From CAYHMW01 sp964357925 (lineage in GTDB: Bacteria; Patescibacteriota; Microgenomatia; UBA8517): 62,536 bases of DNA. The stretch is from the NCBI GenBank assembly GCA_964357925.1, contig CAYHMW010000004.1, positions 1 to 62,536 of the forward strand, written 5' to 3'. How positions within the stretch are numbered: the first letter of the stretch is position 1; each line of letters starts with the position of its first letter. A model generated the notes under the pieces. That model saw nothing but the letters and a program-made list of their open reading frames with translations, was not told where the DNA came from and made no database searches. Position numbers and translations under genes: made by a program. Below, in pieces: positions 39,873 through 48,013 of this stretch.

Positions 39873-40117
39873 ATACCTAAATAAACCGATATCTTATTAT
39901 TAAAGACCTTCATTACTCCATTTTCTGCCGCGACTTCCAGTGCATTACCATCTGGTAGTAAAATCTTAAGTGGAGCATCAAGAAGAGTTATAAAGTTTGT
40001 GTGCATATCGACAACATCAAAAGTCCCTTTCTGGTTCCGGGATGAAACAGCTGCCACTCTCCCCTGGTAAACAATCCCATTTCTGTTAATGACCTTAAGG
40101 TAAAGTGCCTCCGCCAT
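39854..40117 (-). CDS. atpC: ATP synthase epsilon subunit (short form)
   Basis: 87 residues covering only the beta-sandwich domain: 'LYLKVINRNGIVYQGRVAAV', 'FDVVDMHTNFITLL', 'EVAAENGVMKVFNNKISVYL'. The C-terminal helical hairpin that can inhibit ATP hydrolysis is missing, as in several short epsilon forms. It is last in the ATPase operon, 72 bp after atpD. The final codons fall in the tandem repeat described separately. Confidence 0.9.
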   Translation of the reverse strand: MAEALYLKVINRNGIVYQGRVAAVSSRNQKGTFDVVDMHTNFITLLDAPLKILLPDGNALEVAAENGVMKVFNNKISVYLGIKSGLR

Positions 40118-40153
40118 AATTTATATATTTTATCTTATCCAACTCTTTAACAA

Positions 40154-40198
40154 CTGGCCAAAGGCCAGGTGCCAAGGTTCTGACTCCTGTCAGGTTCT
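40154..40198. repeat. Palindromes between atpD and atpC
   Basis: CTGGCC-AAA-GGCCAG (40154-40168) followed by a CTGAC/GTCAG hairpin near 40181-40194 that reaches the last codons of atpD. They resemble the other short GC-rich elements of this window. Confidence 0.6.
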
Positions 40199-41581
40199 TA
40201 TTTCACTCGCTGAACCTATGTACAAAAACTTGTCATCAGAAATGTGATCATACTTCCCTGTGAGAATATCCTTCATATCCTTTAGCGTTGCACCCAAATC
40301 CACAAAAGTCCCCTTGCTTCTGCTCTGTGCTGAAGTGACAAAGAAATTTTGTGTCATAAAATTCCTGATCTTCCTGGCCCGTTGAAATATAGCTCGGTCT
40401 TCCGCCGATAGCTCACTCTCGCCGACCAACGAAACTATACGCTCCAAAGAGGCTGCCCTTTTTAAAATTGCTTTCGCTTGGAGTGCAATAATATTATGCT
40501 CGTCACCAACTACACTAGGCGTCAGAGCTGATGAGGACGACGCTAAGATATCTATAGCAGGCAAAAGGCCCTCCTGATATATGTCGCGCGAAAGAACGAG
40601 CGTAGAATCTAAATAAGGAAATATCGCCTGGACACCATGATCCAGAAGATCATCACTTGGGACATATATCGCCTCAATTGTCGTGATCATTCCAGATTCA
40701 GTGGAAATAAGTCGTTCATGAAAATTGGCCATCTCCCCCTCAAGAGTCGCTTGGTAGCCATCTTCCGAGGGAATCAAGTTCGTCATTGTCGAAACTTCAT
40801 TACCCGCTTGGGCAAATCTAAAAACATTATCAATAAAAAACAGTACATTCTTATTCAATCTATCTCGAAAATACTCAGCCAAAGTCGCAGCACTATGAGC
40901 CGCCAAGAAACGAATTGCAGGATTTTGTCCCATTGTGCCAAAAATCAGAGACGTTAACTTCATTGCACCACTTTGCTGGAGCGCCAAATAAAGCTCTTGG
41001 CCTTCACGCGAGCGCTCTCCCACTCCTGAAAAAACTGCTATCGTTTCCTTTTCTTGATAATTCAAAATATTATTCAGGGTCTCCGTAAGTAAAATTGTCT
41101 TGCCGACACCCGCTCCACCAAAAAGTCCAACCTTCCCTCCACGAAGGATCGGACTAAACATATCAATAACTTTTATGCCAGTCGGCAATATTTCTTTTTT
41201 CGTTATTACTTTCTGCCCTTCGTCAAACAATCCCCTGATAGGAGCAGTTTCAGAATAATTAAGCTTGCCACCGCCATCAATCGGTGATCCAAATATGTCT
41301 AAAACACGCCCAAGAAGCCCTTCGCCTACGGGAAACTGAAGGGGCATTCCCATCATCTCCACTCGAGCTCCACGGTAAAGACCAGCCGTACTTCCAAGCG
41401 CAAGACAATAAAAACTCTCCTTACCGGAACTAGCATAAACCTCAAGTGGCAAGTTACTTGATTCCAATCCCACTACACTCAAAAGTTCACGTATATTTGG
41501 CTTCTCTCGGGGGAAAAGAACATCCACTACTTGTCCCTTTACGCTTATAACCTCACCAAACTTTGCCGTCCTTGCTCCCAT
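40190..41581 (-). CDS. atpD: ATP synthase F1 beta subunit, divergent
   Basis: 463 residues. Catalytic features kept: P-loop 'GGAGVGKT', 'GVGERSREGQELY' (catalytic Glu and Arg), and 'SELSAEDRAIFQRARKI' (DELSEED-type helix). Unusual: the normal 'MNEPPGAR' reads 'MGQNPAIR' (Arg kept), and the segment that normally carries the adenine-stacking Tyr ('IYPAVDPL') reads 'LLPAIDIL'. In the F1 rotor-stator this is the catalytic subunit. It follows atpG by 1 bp and precedes atpC. Confidence 0.95.
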   Translation of the reverse strand: MGARTAKFGEVISVKGQVVDVLFPREKPNIRELLSVVGLESSNLPLEVYASSGKESFYCLALGSTAGLYRGARVEMMGMPLQFPVGEGLLGRVLDIFGSPIDGGGKLNYSETAPIRGLFDEGQKVITKKEILPTGIKVIDMFSPILRGGKVGLFGGAGVGKTILLTETLNNILNYQEKETIAVFSGVGERSREGQELYLALQQSGAMKLTSLIFGTMGQNPAIRFLAAHSAATLAEYFRDRLNKNVLFFIDNVFRFAQAGNEVSTMTNLIPSEDGYQATLEGEMANFHERLISTESGMITTIEAIYVPSDDLLDHGVQAIFPYLDSTLVLSRDIYQEGLLPAIDILASSSSALTPSVVGDEHNIIALQAKAILKRAASLERIVSLVGESELSAEDRAIFQRARKIRNFMTQNFFVTSAQSRSKGTFVDLGATLKDMKDILTGKYDHISDDKFLYIGSASEIRT

Positions 41582-41582
41582 A

Positions 41583-42461
41583 TTAGTTCCTCCACAATTT
41601 CATACTCACCATACCATCAAGCTGTTTTCGATTCAAAACACTATGCCGTGCACGCAGCTCATCCAACGCAAGTCTACGAAGTGAATTCTCTATGTTTTCG
41701 TGGGCCCTGTTCATGGCAAGGATTCTGGAAGCAAATTTGGATAGCTGTGATTCACGTACAGTCTGATCCAAAAGCGAAGCAAAAATCTCAGTCTCAAAAA
41801 ACATAAGCACCCGTTCCAGTGTGGGCTCAAAAATATATTTATTTTCCTCCCCGGACCCAGCCCCTAAATTAGTAAGCAATGTCGCGGCTGAGATCACCAT
41901 CTTCGTAGGTTCCTGCGAGACTACATTTTGAAACTGCCCAAAATAAACATGTATCTCCTCATATTGAACAAGATGCCGAACCAGCTCCGATAACCTCTCA
42001 CGATCTGTCCCATTATCAGGAAGTTCAAAATATGTATAAGGCCTACCCGGCTCATCATTCAAAAAATAATTACGCCCCACGCGCCCAACTATCGCAACTT
42101 CCACATCGCTTCTTCGCACATCTCTCATAAAAAGGTCAAAGCTACGTCTCACAACCTCACCATACAGACCGGTATTCGCAGATAGCAACAAGCTTACAGT
42201 CTTGCCATTATGCGACAAAAGCGTAACCCCAAGCGCAGGATCTTCTCCTCGGCTCTTTACAAGTCTCATAACCTCTGCACGATACGAAGCAAAAACCTCT
42301 TTAAACACATCATAAACTTCAGCCATAAAATCCCTCGAGGTCAAAACACTCTGCCTTGTCCGCTTCATGCGGGTTGAAGCAATCTCACCATAAATATCGG
42401 TAAGATTCGCCAAAGTATTCAATTCAGTAATTTGTCGCTCAATAGTTCGTGGTGTTTTCAT
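41583..42461 (-). CDS. atpG: ATP synthase F1 gamma subunit
   Basis: 292 residues with the two long rotor helices at the ends: 'TIERQITELNTLANLTDIYG' near the start and 'RILAMNRAHENIENSLRRL' near the end; the middle has the 'LLSANTGLYGEVV' strand (family pattern SDRGLCG, here changed). It links the F1 head to the rotor. It overlaps atpA by 4 bp (ATGA). The family's conserved C-terminal helix is present, so rotation is plausible. Confidence 0.92.
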   Translation of the reverse strand: MKTPRTIERQITELNTLANLTDIYGEIASTRMKRTRQSVLTSRDFMAEVYDVFKEVFASYRAEVMRLVKSRGEDPALGVTLLSHNGKTVSLLLSANTGLYGEVVRRSFDLFMRDVRRSDVEVAIVGRVGRNYFLNDEPGRPYTYFELPDNGTDRERLSELVRHLVQYEEIHVYFGQFQNVVSQEPTKMVISAATLLTNLGAGSGEENKYIFEPTLERVLMFFETEIFASLLDQTVRESQLSKFASRILAMNRAHENIENSLRRLALDELRARHSVLNRKQLDGMVSMKLWRN

Positions 42462-43933
42462 GATGACTTAAAATCCAACTGATATTCTCCGATTCTCCCG
42501 TCGTTCTGCTTCAATACATTTACAAGCTCAACGAACGATTTAGTCGTAATAACAGCTTGATCAATATATGATCTAATTTTTATGTCCTGAGCGTACTTAG
42601 TTGCAACGTTCTCCATTTGATTCTTCATTTCGTTTATCCCGGTCCCTTTCCAAAATCCTGCCCAAAGCCCGGCCAATAGCACTGCATTTACGTGCAAAGG
42701 TACAGGCACGAGCTTCGGCTGAAAGAAAAACGCCTGCACACGATCCCCCAAAGCCAATTCCTGCTTGACCTGCTCATTAAGCTCGGCTCCAAACTGCATA
42801 AATTGCCTCAAGCGCTTCTGCTTCACCAAAAACTTAGAAAGCTCAACACTCATCTCCTGCACAATTGGTGCATGAGCTTGCCTTCCTACACGGCTAACAG
42901 ACAGGAATGGACTAATTGCAGGCCGTTTACCTTCAGAAAAAAGCTCGGTATCAAAAAATATGTGCCCGTCAGTCATGCTCATAATGTTGGTTTGAATATA
43001 TCCGGCCAAATCACCTTGAATTGATTCAGCCAATGGCATACAAGTAATTGAAGTCTTATCAAAATTCCCAGCTCTCTCCATTAAGCGCGAATGGACATAA
43101 AAAATGTCTCCTGGATACGAACTTCTTCCAGGAAAACGATTAGCAAGAAGCGAGATCTCTCGGTAATACTTAGCGTGTGTTGTTAAATCATCAAGAACAA
43201 TGAAAACATGATAACCTTTATCACGAAAATACTCAGCAATAGTCATTGCAGTATAGGGAGCCATAAACACCTTCCCTGAGGGCTCATTCGCTCGAGCACT
43301 TACAAGCACTGTGCTTTTCTGAACACCAAGCCTTGCAAACGTCTCGTAAACATCTTCTATATCAGCTTGTTTCTTGCCCAAAGCAGCATAGACGCACACA
43401 ACTCCTGCCTTAGCCTGAGTCACAATCGTTTTCATAATAAAACTAGTTTTCCCTGTTTTCCTGTCTCCAATAACTAGCTCCCTCTGGCCACGCCCAAGAG
43501 GAACAACCAAATCAACAATAGTCACTCCTGTCATGAAAGGCTCGCTTATTTGGCGACGAGCAGTTATTGGTGGCGGCTCAATATCTACGTATCTAGACTC
43601 AACATCACGCCCAGTTATACTCCCTTCTATGGGATTACCTAACCCATCCACTCGAAGTCCCAGAAGTGCCATCCCAACTTTCACTTTGAACTGATCACCG
43701 GTCCTCGCAACTCTTGCCCCCACTTTCTCCTCGCGATGCGTCAAGAGAAGTACCTCCACCACCTCTTTGTCCAATGAAACAACCTTGCCCAATCCGCCAG
43801 ATTCAAAGACTACAACCTCATCTGGCCTGGCCTTTGGGATACCAGACACCCTTACCAATGAATGCTGAACTTCCTCCACGAAGCCTATTTCTTTCGTTTT
43901 CTTAAGTAGTGCATCAAATTCCATCATAATCAA
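42458..43933 (-). CDS. atpA: ATP synthase F1 alpha subunit
   Basis: 491 residues, slightly shorter than usual. 'IGDRKTGKTSFIMKTI' is the P-loop of alpha; 'FLSVSRVGRQAHAP' keeps the arginine finger; 'GRRSSYPGDIFYVHSRLMER'-like and 'ISITDGHIFFDTELF'-like segments match the family ('PGRSSYPGDIFYVHSRLME', 'MSMTDGHIFFDTELF'). GGAGG lies 8 nt before a TTG at 43933; ATGs at 43927 and 43924 are alternatives. It overlaps atpH upstream and atpG downstream. Confidence 0.95.
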   Translation of the reverse strand: MIMMEFDALLKKTKEIGFVEEVQHSLVRVSGIPKARPDEVVVFESGGLGKVVSLDKEVVEVLLLTHREEKVGARVARTGDQFKVKVGMALLGLRVDGLGNPIEGSITGRDVESRYVDIEPPPITARRQISEPFMTGVTIVDLVVPLGRGQRELVIGDRKTGKTSFIMKTIVTQAKAGVVCVYAALGKKQADIEDVYETFARLGVQKSTVLVSARANEPSGKVFMAPYTAMTIAEYFRDKGYHVFIVLDDLTTHAKYYREISLLANRFPGRSSYPGDIFYVHSRLMERAGNFDKTSITCMPLAESIQGDLAGYIQTNIMSMTDGHIFFDTELFSEGKRPAISPFLSVSRVGRQAHAPIVQEMSVELSKFLVKQKRLRQFMQFGAELNEQVKQELALGDRVQAFFFQPKLVPVPLHVNAVLLAGLWAGFWKGTGINEMKNQMENVATKYAQDIKIRSYIDQAVITTKSFVELVNVLKQNDGRIGEYQLDFKSS

Positions 43934-44345
43934 TCATCTTACCTCCAAAAGAATAGTCGCCATATTTTCCCTTATACGCAATTGTTGCCCCAACAATAAG
44001 TCTAGGATCATAGTGGATATCAAGAACAATGCCAGTACCCACATTAGAAAGTACCCAATCGTACATTTTTGTAATCGATTCATCAGAAGGTTCAAACGCC
44101 AGCGTTAACTGTAAAGTCGCAATCTTCTCAATCGCTTCAGTAAGCCCAGTTAAGTATTTCTCAACACCAACATCCCTATACTCTGCCAGAATACTTTGAC
44201 CCACCCAATACCTTACAGATTTCGACAACACTTCCTCAAAATTACCATCAAAAACATACTCACTTTGGGCAATAACCTCAATTTCGTGCCTAAGAGTCAT
44301 CAACTCCTCGAGAGTTCTTGTGCGTGAAATCAACTCAGAGTACAT
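43914..44345 (-). CDS. atpH: ATP synthase delta subunit
   Basis: 143 residues, shorter than the usual 175-180. The C-terminal end 'YDPRLIVGATIAYKGKYGDY' matches the delta pattern (D-x-x-L-I-G-G) and the position between b and alpha is diagnostic. Delta ties the peripheral stalk to the top of F1. It overlaps atpF by 11 bp and atpA by 20 bp. Family identity rests on position and C-terminus, since the rest is weakly conserved. Confidence 0.82.
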   Translation of the reverse strand: MYSELISRTRTLEELMTLRHEIEVIAQSEYVFDGNFEEVLSKSVRYWVGQSILAEYRDVGVEKYLTGLTEAIEKIATLQLTLAFEPSDESITKMYDWVLSNVGTGIVLDIHYDPRLIVGATIAYKGKYGDYSFGGKMIDYDGI

Positions 44346-44991
44346 TTTCCTTTTTAGCTTGCTTCATTGCTTCAATAACAATCCGTTCATGCTCGCTATC
44401 GCTTAATCCACGACCAAAGTACTTCTTCGCCAATTTGTCAGCTAGCTTCAAGACTTCACTATCTATCGCCGCCATCCGCACCTTCTTATACTTTTCAAGC
44501 TCGGCAGTTATACTCTTAACGGTTGCGTCCACCATCTGAGTAATCTTGCCTTGGCTTTCAGCCACTTGCCCCTGAAGTTCCTTTTGAAAATTTGCCAACT
44601 GATTACTACTATTGGTCTGTATATCAGAAGATATCTTATGCAAGCTCCTCACAACCTCGTTGCTAGTTTTACTTAACACCTCAGTATACTGAACTACCTG
44701 AGCTTCCTTTGATTCATTAAAAGCGCGGGCAAACTCTTCACTCATCTGAGAACTAACGAGGGTGGCACTTGATATTATCTGCTTTGCCTGAGCACGAGCG
44801 CTCACAATAATATCATTAGCCTGGCGAGCTGCCTGTTCTCTGGCATCCTTCTCCCGAATCTCCAAATCGATAAATTTCTGCACCAGCCGCTTGTAGGAAC
44901 GAAAAAGAACAAAATACATGCCAATCAGCGGCCCCACGATAACAAGGGATATTAACGAAGATAAAAATATAGCTTCCTCAGGAAGATTCAT
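44335..44991 (-). CDS. atpF: ATP synthase b subunit
   Basis: 218 residues from the ATG at 44991 (a GTG at 45000 is possible). One N-terminal membrane span (about 8-28) and then a very long charged coiled helix ('KFIDLEIREKDAREQAARQA', 'DSEVLKLADKLAKKYFG'). This is the peripheral stalk subunit of F0. It is longer than E. coli b (156). It overlaps the end of gpmI if the GTG is used. Confidence 0.88.
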   Translation of the reverse strand: MNLPEEAIFLSSLISLVIVGPLIGMYFVLFRSYKRLVQKFIDLEIREKDAREQAARQANDIIVSARAQAKQIISSATLVSSQMSEEFARAFNESKEAQVVQYTEVLSKTSNEVVRSLHKISSDIQTNSSNQLANFQKELQGQVAESQGKITQMVDATVKSITAELEKYKKVRMAAIDSEVLKLADKLAKKYFGRGLSDSEHERIVIEAMKQAKKENVL

Positions 44992-44996
44992 AATTA

Positions 44997-46700
44997 TCAC
45001 TGTAAACTAGCTTCCAACAAATTTCTACCTTTCATCTCAGGAGGTATCGGAAGTTCTAATAATCTCAATATAGTTGGGGCGACATCGTACAATGCTCCGC
45101 GGGGAAGGACGCGCGGGTTTCCTTCCCAGGCTTTATTAATCGCAATAAACGGCACAGGATTATTTGTATGGTCTGTATTAACGTCACCCGTTGTAGTAGT
45201 AAAGAAGAACGAAGTCTCAGCATAAGTAAGCATTGATTCAGCATTGCCGTGGTCAGCTGTAATTAATACTGTCCCATGGTGCTTGAGTACAGCTTCCACA
45301 ACCATTCCAATCGCACGGTCCAGGGCTTCAATTGCAACAATAGCCGCCGGAACACTCCCGCTGTGGGCTACCATGTCAGCATTTGCAAAGTTCGCGACCA
45401 AAAAACTGTACTTCCCTTTCGATAACGCATTTTTTATCTCATCGGTAACGCCAAAGACAGACATCTCAGGCCGCTTATCATATGTAGCAACTTTAGGGGA
45501 CGCTACAATTTTATATTCCTCTCCAGCAAAAGGACCTTCTCGAAGCCCATCAAAATAATACGTAACAAATCTTTCCTTCTCACTTTCAGACAAATGAATC
45601 TGAAGAAGCGAGTGCTCTGATATCACCTGCGCAAGTGGTTGCGCAACCACCTCCGGAGGATAAACTATTGCCCCAACAGGAAGACCCTTCTGGTATTCAG
45701 TCATCGTTACAAAAAAAACATTCTTCAGTCTTTTTTGGCGCTTAAACGTACTACCAAAGTCCACCTTCCCCTCCTTGTGAGCCGTATTAGGCTCAATTGG
45801 CTCATGTCCAAAATCGTACGATCGAAGTGTTTCAAAATCAGGTAAAACAAAGGCCATCGTCAGCTGTCTCGGTCTATCAATTCTAAAGTTAAAAAATATT
45901 ACAGCATCATTATCATCAATCGTTGCAACAGGCCGGCCATCTTCCGAAATCACAGTCGGCTCTATAAATTCATCGGTCTGCCCGATCGCGTACGAAGTAG
46001 TCACTGCTTCAAATGCGGAGTTAACTATCCTACCCTGTCCTAGAACCAATGCATTATAGGCACGCTCCGTCCTCTCCCACCTTCTATCACGATCCATTGC
46101 CCAATACCTCCCAGTAACACTTGCAATCCTCCCGGCACGATTAATGCGAAGCATCTCCTCCAATTCCTTAATCACATTCTCAGCATCATTCGGAGGCGAG
46201 TCCCTCCCATCAGTAAAGGCATGAATATAAAAGTTTGAAAAGTCAGAAGACTTACAAAACTGAATGATCGACTTCAAGTGGGGCAAGCTCGAGTGGACAT
46301 TGCCGTTCCCGACAAGCCCCATGATATGGAGCTTCGATCCATTCTGATTGGCATAACTTATAGCCTGTGCAATTGCTCGATTATCAAAAAAGCTCCCGTC
46401 GGCAATTGCCGAATTTATGCGCTTCAAATCTTGATTCATCGTGCGGCCAGCCCCAAGTGTCAGATGCCCAACCTCAGTATTCCCCACCTCATTCGCTGGC
46501 AAGCCCACTGATTCCCCCGAAGCAATAAGATCACAATGAGGGTAGGTTCGATAATACGAATCCATATTTGGTGTACGCGCATTAGAAATCGCATTCCCCT
46601 TATTCGGCGGCGCCAATCCCCACCCATCCAAGACCAGAAGCATTACAGGCCTCAAGCCATTTGAGCCAGAATTGTTCCTATTAAATAGATCAAAAAACAT
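44997..46700 (-). CDS. gpmI: 2,3-bisphosphoglycerate-independent phosphoglycerate mutase
   Basis: 567 residues (typical 510-515). Converts 3- to 2-phosphoglycerate in glycolysis with two metal ions. Motifs: 'MLLVLDGWGLAPPNKGNAI', 'GRYWAMDRDRRWERTERAY', 'NFRIDRPRQLT', 'NFANADMVAHSG', 'LITADHGNAE', 'DHTNNPVPFI'. The nucleophile motif, normally NSEVGH, reads NTEVGH: the catalytic Ser is Thr (codon ACT). The gene lies between the c-like gene and atpF in one run of the same strand, with 1-bp and 5-bp gaps, an unusual place for a glycolytic gene. Confidence 0.94.
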   Translation of the reverse strand: MFFDLFNRNNSGSNGLRPVMLLVLDGWGLAPPNKGNAISNARTPNMDSYYRTYPHCDLIASGESVGLPANEVGNTEVGHLTLGAGRTMNQDLKRINSAIADGSFFDNRAIAQAISYANQNGSKLHIMGLVGNGNVHSSLPHLKSIIQFCKSSDFSNFYIHAFTDGRDSPPNDAENVIKELEEMLRINRAGRIASVTGRYWAMDRDRRWERTERAYNALVLGQGRIVNSAFEAVTTSYAIGQTDEFIEPTVISEDGRPVATIDDNDAVIFFNFRIDRPRQLTMAFVLPDFETLRSYDFGHEPIEPNTAHKEGKVDFGSTFKRQKRLKNVFFVTMTEYQKGLPVGAIVYPPEVVAQPLAQVISEHSLLQIHLSESEKERFVTYYFDGLREGPFAGEEYKIVASPKVATYDKRPEMSVFGVTDEIKNALSKGKYSFLVANFANADMVAHSGSVPAAIVAIEALDRAIGMVVEAVLKHHGTVLITADHGNAESMLTYAETSFFFTTTTGDVNTDHTNNPVPFIAINKAWEGNPRVLPRGALYDVAPTILRLLELPIPPEMKGRNLLEASLQ

Positions 46701-46701
46701 A

Positions 46702-47460
46702 CTAGAATATCAGCATCAGTGCAGCAACAATAAGTGAGGCAACAATCATAATCATCCCAAGCATTACGTTTACAATAACGCTTACTTGAATTGCACGACG
46801 CGCCAAAGGATTGCGCCCTATAGCCTCGACACCGGTCCTAGCAGTTCGCCCAAAATACACAAATCCCAAAGTGAATCCGATTACAACAATTACAAATGCC
46901 AAGAGGTACCTCAAAGACACAAGCGGTGACAAAATCGGAATCGACAGCCCTCCCCGAAGGTTGGTTAATAGATTGGCACGCAAGCCAGATAAGCCACCGG
47001 CAGCATGAATACTTAAAGAAGCTAATATTAGTCCTTCGGAATTTGGATCAGAAGATTCAAAGGACTCAAGAGCCGTCCCCAAAACGTAACCATCCAAAGT
47101 TGCCAACTGTGCAACACCAGATGTTACTGAAGAAGTCAGAAAATCCCCAGCAGTGATATTTCCATTGACCGAACTAACACGAACAACAACATTGCCACTA
47201 GTCATCACGGGGTTAGTCTCTATTAATGTATCGCCAACAAATTCAACTGCCGGATCAAGAGCAACAACACCGAACATGTCGCTTGAATACTCACCCTGAC
47301 AAAGAACATAACCATCTGGGCTAGAACAAACGACACTTCCATCAATCACATCACCGCTGACCGGCACATTGATAGCAACCCCAATACCACCAACCTGGGC
47401 GCTTACAACACTAACGCTCAAGAAAAACACAAGCAAAAATACAAAAGTAATCACCTTCAT
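46702..47460 (-). CDS. Exported domain fused to an F0 c-like helical hairpin
   Basis: 252 residues. Signal peptide (1-21, 'VVSAQ'), an exported beta domain (about 36-150, with 'ITAGDFLTSSVTSGVAQLA' and 'GYVLGTALE'), a linker, then a hairpin: TM1 (about 183-205), loop 'ARTGVEAIGRNPLARR' (207-222), TM2 (224-252). The loop matches the polar loop of ATP synthase subunit c (pattern EAIxRNP). The proton-binding Asp/Glu expected 18 residues after that Pro is Met236, and neither helix has any acidic residue. It is first gene of the ATPase cluster, where a and c normally lie. Whether it forms a ring is unknown. Confidence 0.6.
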   Translation of the reverse strand: MKVITFVFLLVFFLSVSVVSAQVGGIGVAINVPVSGDVIDGSVVCSSPDGYVLCQGEYSSDMFGVVALDPAVEFVGDTLIETNPVMTSGNVVVRVSSVNGNITAGDFLTSSVTSGVAQLATLDGYVLGTALESFESSDPNSEGLILASLSIHAAGGLSGLRANLLTNLRGGLSIPILSPLVSLRYLLAFVIVVIGFTLGFVYFGRTARTGVEAIGRNPLARRAIQVSVIVNVMLGMIMIVASLIVAALMLIF

Positions 47461-48013
47461 ACATTCATATTACTACTTTTAAACTTGCAAAATGCAACGT
47501 CACAAAATACACCACATATACGGACATAATGTCAATTTACGGAAATAAAATATATTATTGCGGGTATTTCTAAATACTGCGGGTAACGCAAAACATAACT
47601 AACTATTAACCGCATTTTAAGTATACTTGCATGCAGAAAATTACAATATATACAAGAACACCATCCAAGGAACACTAAAGATTGCCAAACAAAACAACTA
47701 CTATTTCTCCTTCACCTAATCAAACCTAAAGGGTCCCAGATCACTTTAAAGTACTGATTCACCCTTATAAAACCCACGCTCAAATTTTATATATTCGATT
47801 TTATTAGCCTGGCAACAGTCGAATCGAATACTCTGCTTAACGACAGAATTTAATTACTGCATCAAACACCATCATAATTTGTGTAGTTACTTAACCGCAA
47901 TCGGTAATTATTTCTGCTTGACTTATGTGTCCAAATTTGGCTTAATGAATATATTAAATTAAGTTCAAAGTCCAAGTTAAAAAGTCCAAGTTTTAAATAT
48001 CCGAACTGCCCAA
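47461..48013. promoter_or_regulatory. Divergent regulatory region with direct repeats
   Basis: 553 bp without a gene, between the c-like gene (minus) and the giant protein (plus). It is AT-rich. It contains a spaced direct repeat TATTGCGGGTA / TACTGCGGGTA (about 47556-47585), TTGACT at about 47918 as a possible -35, and three close copies of (A)AAGTCCAAGTT-like sequence at about 47965-47995, just before the giant gene. No RNA gene is seen. Confidence 0.5.
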
